Positions 1 through 5,037 of a DNA stretch of 5,037 nt are shown piece by piece. The notes beneath the pieces are model-generated. The model ran no database searches, had not been told where the DNA came from, and worked only from the letters and a program-made list of their open reading frames with translations. The position numbers and the translations under genes were made by a program. Numbering within the stretch: the stretch's first letter is position 1; every line of letters starts with the position of its first letter. Source of the stretch: an uncultured Eubacterium sp. (lineage in GTDB: Bacteria; Bacillota; Clostridia; Lachnospirales; Lachnospiraceae); contig CAMODP010000144.1 of assembly GCA_946611445.1 (NCBI GenBank), positions 1 through 5,037 on the forward strand. The letters run 5' to 3'.

Positions 1-66
1 GTAGTTTCGAGCGATACCTTGCGAAAAGACATGCGGAAACCCGTACGGATGCCGCACGAAACGACA

Positions 67-91
67 GCAGGACAAGGACAGAAGGTCCTGC
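67..91. repeat. 7-bp inverted repeat upstream of the DUF1015 gene
   Basis: A perfect inverted repeat, GCAGGAC at 67-73 and GTCCTGC at 85-91, is separated by an 11-base loop. A second CAGGAC copy at 93-98 could compete for part of the right arm. No T-run follows, so it does not look like a terminator. Its role is unknown and a chance origin is possible in sequence of this composition. Confidence 0.35.
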
Positions 92-93
92 CC

Positions 94-122
94 AGGACTG
101 CGTTCGAAATAGAAGCTATAAA
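94..122 (+). promoter_or_regulatory. weak candidate promoter for the DUF1015 gene
   Basis: TATAAA at 117-122 matches five of six bases of a sigma-A -10 box. The hexamer 17 bases upstream (AGGACT, 94-99) matches TTGACA at only three positions and there is no TG before the -10. If real, transcription would begin near 129, giving a leader of about 54 bases. The gene may equally be expressed from a promoter beyond the left edge as part of an upstream operon. Confidence 0.22.
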
Positions 123-129
123 AAACATA

Positions 130-144
130 TGCGGGGATGCCGCA
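130..144 (+). repeat. small hairpin in the presumed DUF1015 leader
   Basis: TGCGG at 130-134 pairs with CCGCA at 140-144 around a five-base loop. The segment GGATGCCGCA at 135-144 repeats one at 47-56, where CCGCA also faces an upstream TGCGG (32-36) across 15 bases. The hairpin lies about 20 bases before the ribosome site. Function unknown. Confidence 0.3.
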
Positions 145-164
145 AATCTGCCCGCGGCCCCGCC

Positions 165-175
165 AGGAAAGGAAG
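165..175 (+). promoter_or_regulatory. ribosome binding site that fixes the DUF1015 GTG start
   Basis: The purine stretch AGGAAAGGAAG lies seven bases before an in-frame GTG at 183. It falls inside the longer open frame that begins with ATG at 129, which has no comparable site in front of it. This supports GTG 183 as the start. Confidence 0.7.
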
Positions 176-182
176 TGCTCAC

Positions 183-1448
183 GTGCCCTGCTTTACATCC
201 TGCGACATCTTGATTCCGCAGCCGCAATATCTGTCTGCGTGGCCGGTCATCGCCTGTGACCAGTTCACATCCCAGCCGGAATACTGGGAGAGGGTCCGCT
301 CCCGTGTCGGAGATGCGCCTTCTGCACTGCATTGTATCCTGCCGGAGGCGGAGCTTCCCGGCTGCCCGGAAACGCGCTATGACGAGATCCGGGAGACAAT
401 GAAGCGGTATCTGGAGAGCGGCGTTTTCCGAAAATGCGAGAACGCCTTTGTATACACGGAGAGGACGCTGACGGACGGGAAGGTGCGTGCCGGTGTCATT
501 GGCGCGGTGGATCTGGAAGCCTATGACTTTCACAGTCTTGCCGGTACCCCGGTCCGCGCCACGGAGGAGACCGTGGAGGAGCGCATTCCGCCCCGCATGA
601 AGATCCGGAGAGGGGCTGCTCTTGAACTTCCGCACGTGATTCTCTTGTGTGATGATGAGAAAGACGCCCTGATCGGGTCTCTGCGAGCGGAGCGTGCCCG
701 TATGGAACTGCTGTATGACCTGGAGCTTCCGGAGGACGGCGGCCGACTGCGGGGCTGGCTGGCAGCAGGAGACCTGGCTGAGGTGTTCCGGAAGCATGTC
801 GCGCAGTACTGTGAAGAAAAGACGAGGGAGGCCGGCTCTTCGGCGCCTCTGTTTTTTGCGGTGGGGGACGGCAATCATTCTCTGGCCACCGCCAAAGGCT
901 GCTATGAGGAACTGAAAGCCCGCCCTTACACAGATCCGCTGACCCTGCAGAGGGCCCGCTATGCCCTGGTGGAACTGGAAAATATACGGGATGATGCCCA
1001 GGAGATCGAGCCGATCCACCGTCTTCTCACCGGAACAGACCCGGCTGCTGTCCTGCGCTTTTTGCAGGAAACGTGCGGCGAAGAGAATGAACAGATTCCG
1101 CGCGGGACGCCTGTCGCCTGGCAGGCAGGAGAAAAGCAGGGCATTCTGGACCTGCGGCAGGATGCGGATGTCGTTCCCGCAGGCATTCTGCAGAAAGGGC
1201 TGGATGCCTGGCTCAGCGGCGCGGGAGACGGCGCCGGGGCGCCGCGCGGCCGGATTGATTACATCCACGGAGAAGATACACTGCGCAGCCTGGCTGCACG
1301 GCCGGATGCCATAGGCTTTGTGCTGCCGCCTTTTTCTTCTGAAGACCTGTTCCGGAGCATTGTCCGGGGCGGCGTTCTCCCCAGAAAGACGTTTTCGATC
1401 GGACAGGCGCAGGAAAAGCGATATTACATGGAAGCCAGAGAACTCTGA
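183..1448 (+). CDS. DUF1015 family protein
   Basis: This is a complete 421-residue protein recognised as DUF1015, a widespread family with no established biochemical activity as far as I know. Seen in the sequence: an N-terminal PCFTSCDILIPQ segment, then CDQFTSQPEYW at about 25-35, the family's signature VGDGNHSLATAK at about 227-238, an HGEDTLRSL segment near 362-370, and a C-terminal block with VLPRKTFSIGQ (about 398-408) and EKRYYMEAREL at the very end. The D/G/N/H motif suggests a catalytic or ligand-binding site, which is inference. No signal peptide or membrane segment is visible, so it should be cytoplasmic. I chose GTG 183 because a good ribosome site precedes it and homologues, as I recall them, begin with a similar PCF...CDILxP segment; starting at ATG 129 would add 18 Arg/Gly-rich residues unlike the family. 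In Clostridia this gene often follows serC and serA, but neither is visible here. Its stop lies only 15 bases before the -35 box of the sugar operon. Confidence 0.9.
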   Translation: MPCFTSCDILIPQPQYLSAWPVIACDQFTSQPEYWERVRSRVGDAPSALHCILPEAELPGCPETRYDEIRETMKRYLESGVFRKCENAFVYTERTLTDGKVRAGVIGAVDLEAYDFHSLAGTPVRATEETVEERIPPRMKIRRGAALELPHVILLCDDEKDALIGSLRAERARMELLYDLELPEDGGRLRGWLAAGDLAEVFRKHVAQYCEEKTREAGSSAPLFFAVGDGNHSLATAKGCYEELKARPYTDPLTLQRARYALVELENIRDDAQEIEPIHRLLTGTDPAAVLRFLQETCGEENEQIPRGTPVAWQAGEKQGILDLRQDADVVPAGILQKGLDAWLSGAGDGAGAPRGRIDYIHGEDTLRSLAARPDAIGFVLPPFSSEDLFRSIVRGGVLPRKTFSIGQAQEKRYYMEAREL

Positions 1449-1463
1449 GGCACGAAGAGATGC

Positions 1464-1492
1464 TTGAAAGCAAAGTGTGAAAATGCTAATAT
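1464..1492 (+). promoter_or_regulatory. sigma-A promoter of the sugar transport operon
   Basis: TTGAAA (1464-1469) and TAATAT (1487-1492) are separated by exactly 17 bases, and TG at 1484-1485 provides an extended -10. This is a near-consensus housekeeping promoter. Transcription should start near 1499, giving a leader of about 100 bases before the binding-protein ATG. It starts 15 bases after the DUF1015 stop, so the two genes appear to be separately transcribed, although read-through is possible. Confidence 0.75.
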
Positions 1493-1500
1493 ACAGATAA

Positions 1501-1516
1501 AAGAAACGTTTTCCGT
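1501..1516 (+). promoter_or_regulatory. candidate LacI-family (MalR- or CcpA-like) operator
   Basis: The 8-base palindrome AAACGTTT (1504-1511), with flanks giving AAGAAACGTTTTCC, has the central CG typical of LacI/GalR-family operators. MalR-type maltose repressors are known to recognise AAACGTTT-cored sites. It also fits part of the CcpA cre consensus (AA-N-CG-N-T core and WC on the right) but lacks the left TG. It would lie at about +5 to +12 from the predicted start, a position that suits repression. Which regulator binds, if any, is inference. Confidence 0.5.
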
Positions 1517-1518
1517 GA

Positions 1519-1548
1519 GAAAAAGCTGCCGTTCTGTCAGCTGTTTTT
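1519..1548 (+). terminator. weak terminator-like hairpin in the operon leader
   Basis: AAAAAGCTG (1520-1528) faces CAGCT (1538-1542), a bulged G (1543) and five T (1544-1548), with a nine-base loop. The GC-containing core is only five pairs, so the structure is weak, but an A-run, hairpin and T-run is the form of an intrinsic, possibly bidirectional, terminator. It lies after the predicted promoter, so it could stop read-through from the DUF1015 gene and also attenuate the sugar operon. No alternative antiterminator fold or ligand-binding aptamer was recognised. Confidence 0.4.
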
Positions 1549-1561
1549 CGGGGAAGACGCT

Positions 1562-1586
1562 TCTGAACATATGGTTTTTGTTCAGA
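1562..1586 (+). promoter_or_regulatory. leader hairpin abutting the binding-protein ribosome site
   Basis: TCTGAAC (1562-1568) is perfectly complementary to GTTCAGA (1580-1586), with an 11-base loop that includes five T. The stem ends one base before the strong ribosome site AAGGAGGG (1588-1595), which is left unpaired. It could stabilise the mRNA or influence ribosome loading on the most highly needed gene of the operon. The pairing is seen; the role is inference. Confidence 0.45.
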
Positions 1587-1601
1587 GAAGGAGGGATACT
1601 T

Positions 1602-2954
1602 ATGAAAAAGAAACTGTTGAGCCTGGCAGTCGCCGCGGCAATGGCGGCATCGGCATTTTCCGTTACGGCGGCCGCCGATACGGCCGGCAAGGTCTACCTG
1701 CTGAACTTCAAGCCGGAGACGGATGAAGCCTGGAAGGCACTGGCACAGGAATACACGGATGAGACCGGCGTACCGGTTACGGTCCTTACCGCCGCGGAAG
1801 GCACTTATGCCACCACACTGCAGTCGGAGATGGCAAAGAGCGAAGCGCCCACCATCTTCAACATCGGCAATGCGACTGCCGCGCAGACCTGGGATGAGTA
1901 CACCTACGACCTGAAGGATTCGGAGCTCTACAGCCACCTGTCCGACAAGAGCCTGGCCATTGAGTACAATGACAAGGTTGCGGCTGTCGCGAACTGCTAC
2001 GAGTGCTACGGCATCATCTACAATAAGACAATCCTGGAGGATTACTGCACGCTGGAGGATGCGGTGATCGCTGCGCCGGAAGACATCCAGAGCCTGGATA
2101 CGCTGGAAGCTGTCGCAACTGACATCAACGAGCGCATCGACGAGATCAATGATGAGTTCGGCTATGAGCTGACCGGCGCGTTTGCTTCCGCGGGTCTGGA
2201 TGACGGCTCCTCCTGGAGATTCTCCGGCCATCTGGCAAATATGCCTCTGTACTATGAGTTCCTGGACGACGGCGTTGACCTGATCGCTGGCGAGCCCGAG
2301 ATCAAGGGCACCTATCTCGACAACTACAAGAGAGTCTGGGATATGTATGTGAACACCTCCGGTGCCAATCCGAAGACGCTGAACAGCGGCGCCCTGAACG
2401 CGGAGGCCGAGCTGGGCATGGAGGAAGCTGTTTTCTATCAGAACGGCGACTGGGAGTTCTCCGCACTGCTTAATCCGGACAACGGCTATCTGGTGACAGA
2501 GGACGATCTGGACATGATGCCGATCTACTTCGGCGTTGATGATGAGAATGAAGGCCTCTGCGTCGGCACGGAGAATCACTGGGCTGTCAACGCCAAAGCG
2601 CCGCAGGAAGATATCGATGCGACACTGGAGTTCCTGAACTGGGTTATCACCTCTGACGCGGGCCGCGATGCCATTACCAATGCCATGGGCCTGTCCGCTC
2701 CGTTCGATACCTTCGAGGGTGACTATGCCTCCAACAACAAGTTTGCCGCTGCTGCCTCCGAGCTGATGGCAGAAGGCAAGACCTCTGTTGCGTGGTCCTT
2801 CAACGCCACCCCGAATGTAGATGACTGGAGAGCAGACGTTGTCTCGGCCCTGACAGCCTACACGGACGGTTCCGGTGACTGGGATGCCGTCGTCTCCGCT
2901 TTTGTGGACGGCTGGGCAGAGCAGTGGGCCCTGGCGGCGGAAGCTGCTGAATAA
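1602..2954 (+). CDS. sugar ABC transporter substrate-binding protein (family 1, MalE-like)
   Basis: This 450-residue protein is the extracellular receptor of a carbohydrate ABC importer. It begins with a clear export signal: MKKK, a hydrophobic Ala/Leu-rich stretch to about residue 22, and a likely signal peptidase I site at AAA-D (25/26). There is no Cys in the signal region, so it lacks the lipobox normally expected of such proteins in Gram-positives. Family 1 hallmarks include the first strand KVYLLNFKPE (30-39), EGTYATTLQSEMAKSEAPTI (66-85), YGIIYNKTIL (136-145), the NGDWEF segment (281-286) and NHWAVNAKAP...ATLEFLNWVITSDAG (325-354). Aromatic residues such as W98, W205, W284 and W327 could stack on sugar rings (inference). 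Four Cys lie at 132, 135, 149 and 320. ATG 1602 is chosen because AAGGAGGG (1588-1595) is ideally spaced and the signal peptide starts there; longer in-frame extensions upstream run into the leader and operator. The substrate is probably maltodextrin, judged from the malQ neighbour, but other oligosaccharides cannot be excluded. Confidence 0.93.
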   Translation: MKKKLLSLAVAAAMAASAFSVTAAADTAGKVYLLNFKPETDEAWKALAQEYTDETGVPVTVLTAAEGTYATTLQSEMAKSEAPTIFNIGNATAAQTWDEYTYDLKDSELYSHLSDKSLAIEYNDKVAAVANCYECYGIIYNKTILEDYCTLEDAVIAAPEDIQSLDTLEAVATDINERIDEINDEFGYELTGAFASAGLDDGSSWRFSGHLANMPLYYEFLDDGVDLIAGEPEIKGTYLDNYKRVWDMYVNTSGANPKTLNSGALNAEAELGMEEAVFYQNGDWEFSALLNPDNGYLVTEDDLDMMPIYFGVDDENEGLCVGTENHWAVNAKAPQEDIDATLEFLNWVITSDAGRDAITNAMGLSAPFDTFEGDYASNNKFAAAASELMAEGKTSVAWSFNATPNVDDWRADVVSALTAYTDGSGDWDAVVSAFVDGWAEQWALAAEAAE

Positions 2955-3010
2955 GGCTGCGCGACGACAGAATTTTCATATGCACGGTTTAGCCGCGCCT
3001 GCACAGGGAG

Positions 3011-3023
3011 GCCGGCAGCCGGC
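3011..3023 (+). repeat. short GC-rich repeat after the binding-protein gene
   Basis: GCCGGC occurs twice, at 3011-3016 and 3018-3023, separated by one A. Each copy is palindromic, and together they can form a five-pair hairpin with a three-base loop. It precedes the larger hairpin by 12 bases and might add to an mRNA 3' barrier. It may also be coincidental. Confidence 0.3.
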
Positions 3024-3035
3024 ATGTGATATTTG

Positions 3036-3088
3036 GGGACGGCAGCATCTGGCGATCGTAAGTCCCGGATGCTGTCGTCCCGCTTTTT
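3036..3088 (+). terminator. internal terminator/attenuator between binding-protein and permease genes
   Basis: Positions 3036-3052 pair with 3065-3081 over 17 consecutive pairs, two of them G-U (3042/3075 and 3050/3067), around a 12-base loop. The arms read GGGACGGCAGCATC and GATGCTGTCGTCCC in their core. After two bases a run of five T (3084-3088) follows, giving the form of a Rho-independent terminator. The permease genes downstream have no obvious promoter of their own, so the hairpin most likely terminates only part of the transcripts, or protects the 3' end of a shorter binding-protein mRNA after processing. Either would yield more binding protein than permease, as is usual for these importers. 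Confidence 0.75.
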
Positions 3089-3096
3089 CTCAGAAA

Positions 3097-3103
3097 AGAG
3101 GGG
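3097..3103 (+). promoter_or_regulatory. ribosome binding site that fixes the MalF-type start
   Basis: AGAGGGG ends seven bases before ATG 3111. The same open frame extends upstream through the terminator hairpin to TTG 3033, so this site is what identifies the true start. Confidence 0.7.
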
Positions 3104-3110
3104 CTTTCAG

Positions 3111-3968
3111 ATGGAAAAATCAATCAGGAAGTACTGGCCGGTCTTTGTCCTGCCGACGATGGCCGCCTTTACGATCGGGTTTATCGTGCCGTTTGTATAC
3201 GGCATCTTTCTGTCCTTCTGCAAGTTCACGACCGTTGTGGACTGGAAATGGATCGGACTGAAAAATTACACGCGGATCTTTTTTGTAAACGGCAAGCTGG
3301 ACACAACCTTCCTGCACTCGCTGTGGTACACGGTGCTCTTTACCATTGTCACGGTTGTGCTCATCAATGTAGTGTCATTTGCGATTGCCATGGCGCTGAC
3401 CAGGGGCATCCGGGGCACAAACATGTTCCGGACGGCGTTTTTCCTGCCGAACCTGATCGGCGGCATCGTCCTGTCCTATATCTGGCTGATGATTTTCAAC
3501 AGCATGCTGGACAAGTATTCCATGACGATCGTGTCGACACAGTGGACAGCCTTCTGGGGCCTGGTTGCCGTTGTCTGCTGGCAGCAGATCGGCTATATGA
3601 TGATCATCTATGTCGCCGGCATCCAGAATATTCCCGGCGACATGATCGAGGCGGCAAAGATAGACGGCGCCAATGCCTGGCAGCTGCTCACGAACGTCAT
3701 CCTTCCGATGCTCCGCCCGACGATTACGATCTGTACTTTCCTGACCCTGACAAACGGGTTCAAGCTCTTTGACCAGAACCTGGCGCTCACGGGCGGAAAG
3801 CCGGGCAAGCTGTCTCAGCTGCTTGCTTTGAATATTTACGATACGATGTACGGCACGACCGGCTGGCAGGGTGTCGGCCAGGCCAAGGCAGTGATTTTCT
3901 TTATCCTGGTGGCCCTGATATCCGTGGCCCAGAATAAGCTGACAAGACGAGGGGAGGTGGAGAACTGA
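3111..3968 (+). CDS. sugar ABC transporter permease, MalF-type
   Basis: This 285-residue integral membrane protein is one half of the transmembrane channel of the importer. About six hydrophobic segments are visible, near residues 12-36, 70-97, 107-130, 147-170, 204-222 and 257-274. The cytoplasmic EAA loop that docks the ATPase is clear at 180-203: EAAKIDGANAW...ILPMLRP, with E180, A181, A182, D185, G186 and the final LRP. It lacks the large periplasmic domain found in E. coli MalF and has the usual length for the short Gram-positive form. An N-terminal basic stretch (KSIRKYW) precedes the first membrane span. ATG 3111 follows a good ribosome site; longer forms would translate the upstream hairpin. 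Its stop overlaps the start of the next permease by one base (TGATG), indicating translational coupling and a one-to-one partnership. Sugar specificity cannot be read from the permease itself. Confidence 0.93.
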   Translation: MEKSIRKYWPVFVLPTMAAFTIGFIVPFVYGIFLSFCKFTTVVDWKWIGLKNYTRIFFVNGKLDTTFLHSLWYTVLFTIVTVVLINVVSFAIAMALTRGIRGTNMFRTAFFLPNLIGGIVLSYIWLMIFNSMLDKYSMTIVSTQWTAFWGLVAVVCWQQIGYMMIIYVAGIQNIPGDMIEAAKIDGANAWQLLTNVILPMLRPTITICTFLTLTNGFKLFDQNLALTGGKPGKLSQLLALNIYDTMYGTTGWQGVGQAKAVIFFILVALISVAQNKLTRRGEVEN

Positions 3969-4891
3969 TGGCAGGACAGAAGACAAAAAAGAGATCCGGC
4001 GGACAGGTTTCTTCCGCACGCAGGGTAAAACACGGCGGGGTTATGAGCGGGTTCTTTACGCTGCTTTCCTTCGTCTGGATTGCCCCGATCCTGATCGTGC
4101 TGCTGAATTCGTTCAAGAGAAAGGCATATATATTCAAAAACCCGTTCGGCATCAGTACCGTGCCCCTCTCAAAGGGCTTTGACAGATGGTGGGGCGGCGT
4201 ACACAAGACCTTTGTGGGCTTTCTGAATTACGCAAATGCCATCAAGAAGACGGACTTTTTCCGGTGCTTCGGCTATTCTCTGTTTATTACCGTGGTGTCT
4301 GTGGGCCTGATTATCCTGTGCTGCTCCATGTGCGCATGGTATATTGTGCGCGTTAAGAATCTGGCAACGTCGGCGATCTACCTGCTGTGTCTGTTTTCCA
4401 TGATCGTGCCGTTCCAGATGGTTATGTTTACACTGTCGAAATTCGCGAATATGCTGCACCTGTCCAACCCCGTCGGCATCGTCATCGTGTATCTGGGGTT
4501 CGGGGCCGGGCTGGCGGTGTTCATGTTTACCGGCTTTGTGAAGCAGATCCCGCTGGAGATAGAGGAGGCGGCCATGATCGACGGCTGCTCACCTATCCAG
4601 ACCTATTTTCTGGTCGTGTTTCCGATCATGAAGCCGACGGTTATCACTGTGGCCATCCTGGATGCCATGTGGATCTGGAACGATTACCTGCTGCCGAGTC
4701 TGGTCCTGAATATCAATAAATACAAGACCATCCAGATTGCGGTACAGTTTCTGAAGCAGTCCCACGGACAGGTCGACTGGGGTGCCATGATGGCGGTTTT
4801 GGTTCTGGCAATTCTCCCGATTGTAATCTTCTACATCTTTGTGCAGAAATATATCATCGAGGGAGTGGTCGCCGGAGCCGTGAAGGGATAA
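3968..4891 (+). CDS. sugar ABC transporter permease, MalG-type
   Basis: This 307-residue protein is the second channel subunit and should form a heterodimer with the MalF-type permease. Six membrane segments are visible near residues 27-47, 101-126, 133-156, 168-190, 223-243 and 272-293. The ATPase-docking EAA loop lies at about 199-223: EEAAMIDGCSPIQTYFLVVFPIMKP, with D205 and G206 conserved and Cys replacing the more usual Ala at 207. The C-terminus QKYIIEGVVAGAVKG is typical of MalG-type subunits. The first 26 residues are Lys/Arg/Gly/Ser-rich and cytoplasmic. An in-frame ATG at 4043 (residue 26) is possible, but ATG 3968 is preferred because it overlaps the previous stop and is preceded by the purine-rich GAGGGGAGGTGGAG (3949-3962). 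The malQ gene follows 11 bases after its stop, so all belong to one operon. Confidence 0.93.
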   Translation: MAGQKTKKRSGGQVSSARRVKHGGVMSGFFTLLSFVWIAPILIVLLNSFKRKAYIFKNPFGISTVPLSKGFDRWWGGVHKTFVGFLNYANAIKKTDFFRCFGYSLFITVVSVGLIILCCSMCAWYIVRVKNLATSAIYLLCLFSMIVPFQMVMFTLSKFANMLHLSNPVGIVIVYLGFGAGLAVFMFTGFVKQIPLEIEEAAMIDGCSPIQTYFLVVFPIMKPTVITVAILDAMWIWNDYLLPSLVLNINKYKTIQIAVQFLKQSHGQVDWGAMMAVLVLAILPIVIFYIFVQKYIIEGVVAGAVKG

Positions 4892-4895
4892 GGTG
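4890..4895 (+). promoter_or_regulatory. ribosome binding site of malQ overlapping the permease stop
   Basis: AAGGTG overlaps the last two bases of the MalG-type TAA stop and lies seven bases before ATG 4903. The overlap suggests that malQ translation is coupled to that of the permease. Confidence 0.55.
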
Positions 4896-4902
4896 CTGTA
4901 AT

Positions 4903-5037
4903 ATGAGAGCCAGCGGCGTTTTGCTCCCGGTGTTTTCGCTGCCGGGCCGGTACGGGATCGGCCGGTTTTCCGCAGAAGCCCGGACCTTTATAGACTTTCT
5001 GCGGGAAGCCGGACAGTCCTACTGGCAGATCCTCCCG
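4903..5037 (+). CDS. malQ: 4-alpha-glucanotransferase (amylomaltase), N-terminal part, cut by window edge
   Basis: Only the first 45 residues are present; the frame stays open to the last base. MRASGVLLPVFSLPGRYGIG followed by FIDFLREAGQSYWQILP is the characteristic N-terminus of GH77 amylomaltases (usually around 500 residues), which transfer alpha-1,4-glucan chains between maltodextrins and release glucose in the cytoplasm. The catalytic residues lie further along and cannot be checked. Its place directly after a sugar importer indicates that the imported substrate is maltodextrin or a starch-derived oligosaccharide. The truncation is due to the window, with no sign of a broken gene. Confidence 0.93.
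   Translation, partial: MRASGVLLPVFSLPGRYGIGRFSAEARTFIDFLREAGQSYWQILP

Noticed and set aside
129..182. Longer DUF1015 form starting at ATG 129
   Set aside because: It adds 18 Arg/Gly-rich residues not typical of the family, has no good ribosome site, and the strong site at 165-175 points to GTG 183.
19..213. Open frame of 64 codons on the + strand ahead of the DUF1015 gene
   Set aside because: There is no ribosome site at its start, it overlaps the true start of DUF1015, and the peptide resembles no family I know. The tail of serA was also considered, but none of the three + frames shows a recognisable end of that protein.
1464..1601. Extension of the binding-protein frame upstream to TTG 1464
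   Set aside because: That start coincides with the -35 box, the extension crosses operator and hairpins, and it would bury the signal peptide inside the protein.
3033..3110. Extension of the MalF-type permease to TTG 3033
   Set aside because: It would translate through the terminator hairpin and has no ribosome site; ATG 3111 has one and gives the usual N-terminus.
3248..3772. 174-codon + strand open frame inside the MalF-type gene
   Set aside because: It is an out-of-frame shadow with His/Arg/Asp-rich composition and no ribosome site. The frame it overlaps has an intact EAA loop and membrane segments.
3375..4019. 214-codon open frame on the - strand opposite the MalF-type gene
   Set aside because: Its composition (rich in His, Arg, Asp and Gln) is that of an antisense shadow of a membrane-protein gene, and it spans the two real permease genes.
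1..5037. Mobile element, CRISPR array, toxin-antitoxin pair or tRNA/rRNA gene
   Set aside because: No transposase or integrase, no regularly spaced repeats, no small paired genes and no cloverleaf-like structure were seen. The window reads as ordinary metabolic chromosome.

Overview
The window looks like chromosomal DNA from a Gram-positive member of the Clostridia, most plausibly Lachnospiraceae with a fairly GC-rich genome. This is a judgement from protein style (the DUF1015 form with a VGDGNHS motif, a two-permease sugar ABC transporter without its own ATPase, strong AGGAGG-type ribosome sites), not from a database match. All five recognised genes are on the + strand.

Layout: positions 1-182 hold no convincing gene; they contain small inverted repeats and a strong ribosome site leading to a GTG start. 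Positions 183-1448 encode a complete DUF1015 protein of unknown biochemical role. Positions 1449-1601 form a compact control region: a good sigma-A promoter with extended -10 (1464-1492), a LacI/CcpA-like palindrome just after the expected transcription start (core 1504-1511), a weak terminator-like hairpin (1519-1548) and a second hairpin directly before the ribosome site (1562-1586). Positions 1602-2954 encode an exported sugar-binding protein, 3111-3968 a MalF-type permease, 3968-4891 a MalG-type permease, and 4903 to the window end the first 45 residues of 4-alpha-glucanotransferase (malQ).

Together, the last four genes look like a maltodextrin uptake and processing operon: the binding protein captures an oligosaccharide outside the cell, the two permeases form the channel, and MalQ disproportionates the imported alpha-1,4-glucans. 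The sugar is inferred mainly from malQ. No ATPase gene lies in the window, so the transporter probably uses a shared MsmK/UgpC-type ATPase encoded elsewhere or beyond the edge. A strong terminator-like hairpin (3036-3088) between the binding-protein gene and the permease genes probably sets a high binding-protein to permease ratio.

I see no mobile element, CRISPR array, RNA gene or clearly new system. The points most worth checking are the regulatory architecture and the binding protein's lack of a lipoprotein cysteine.
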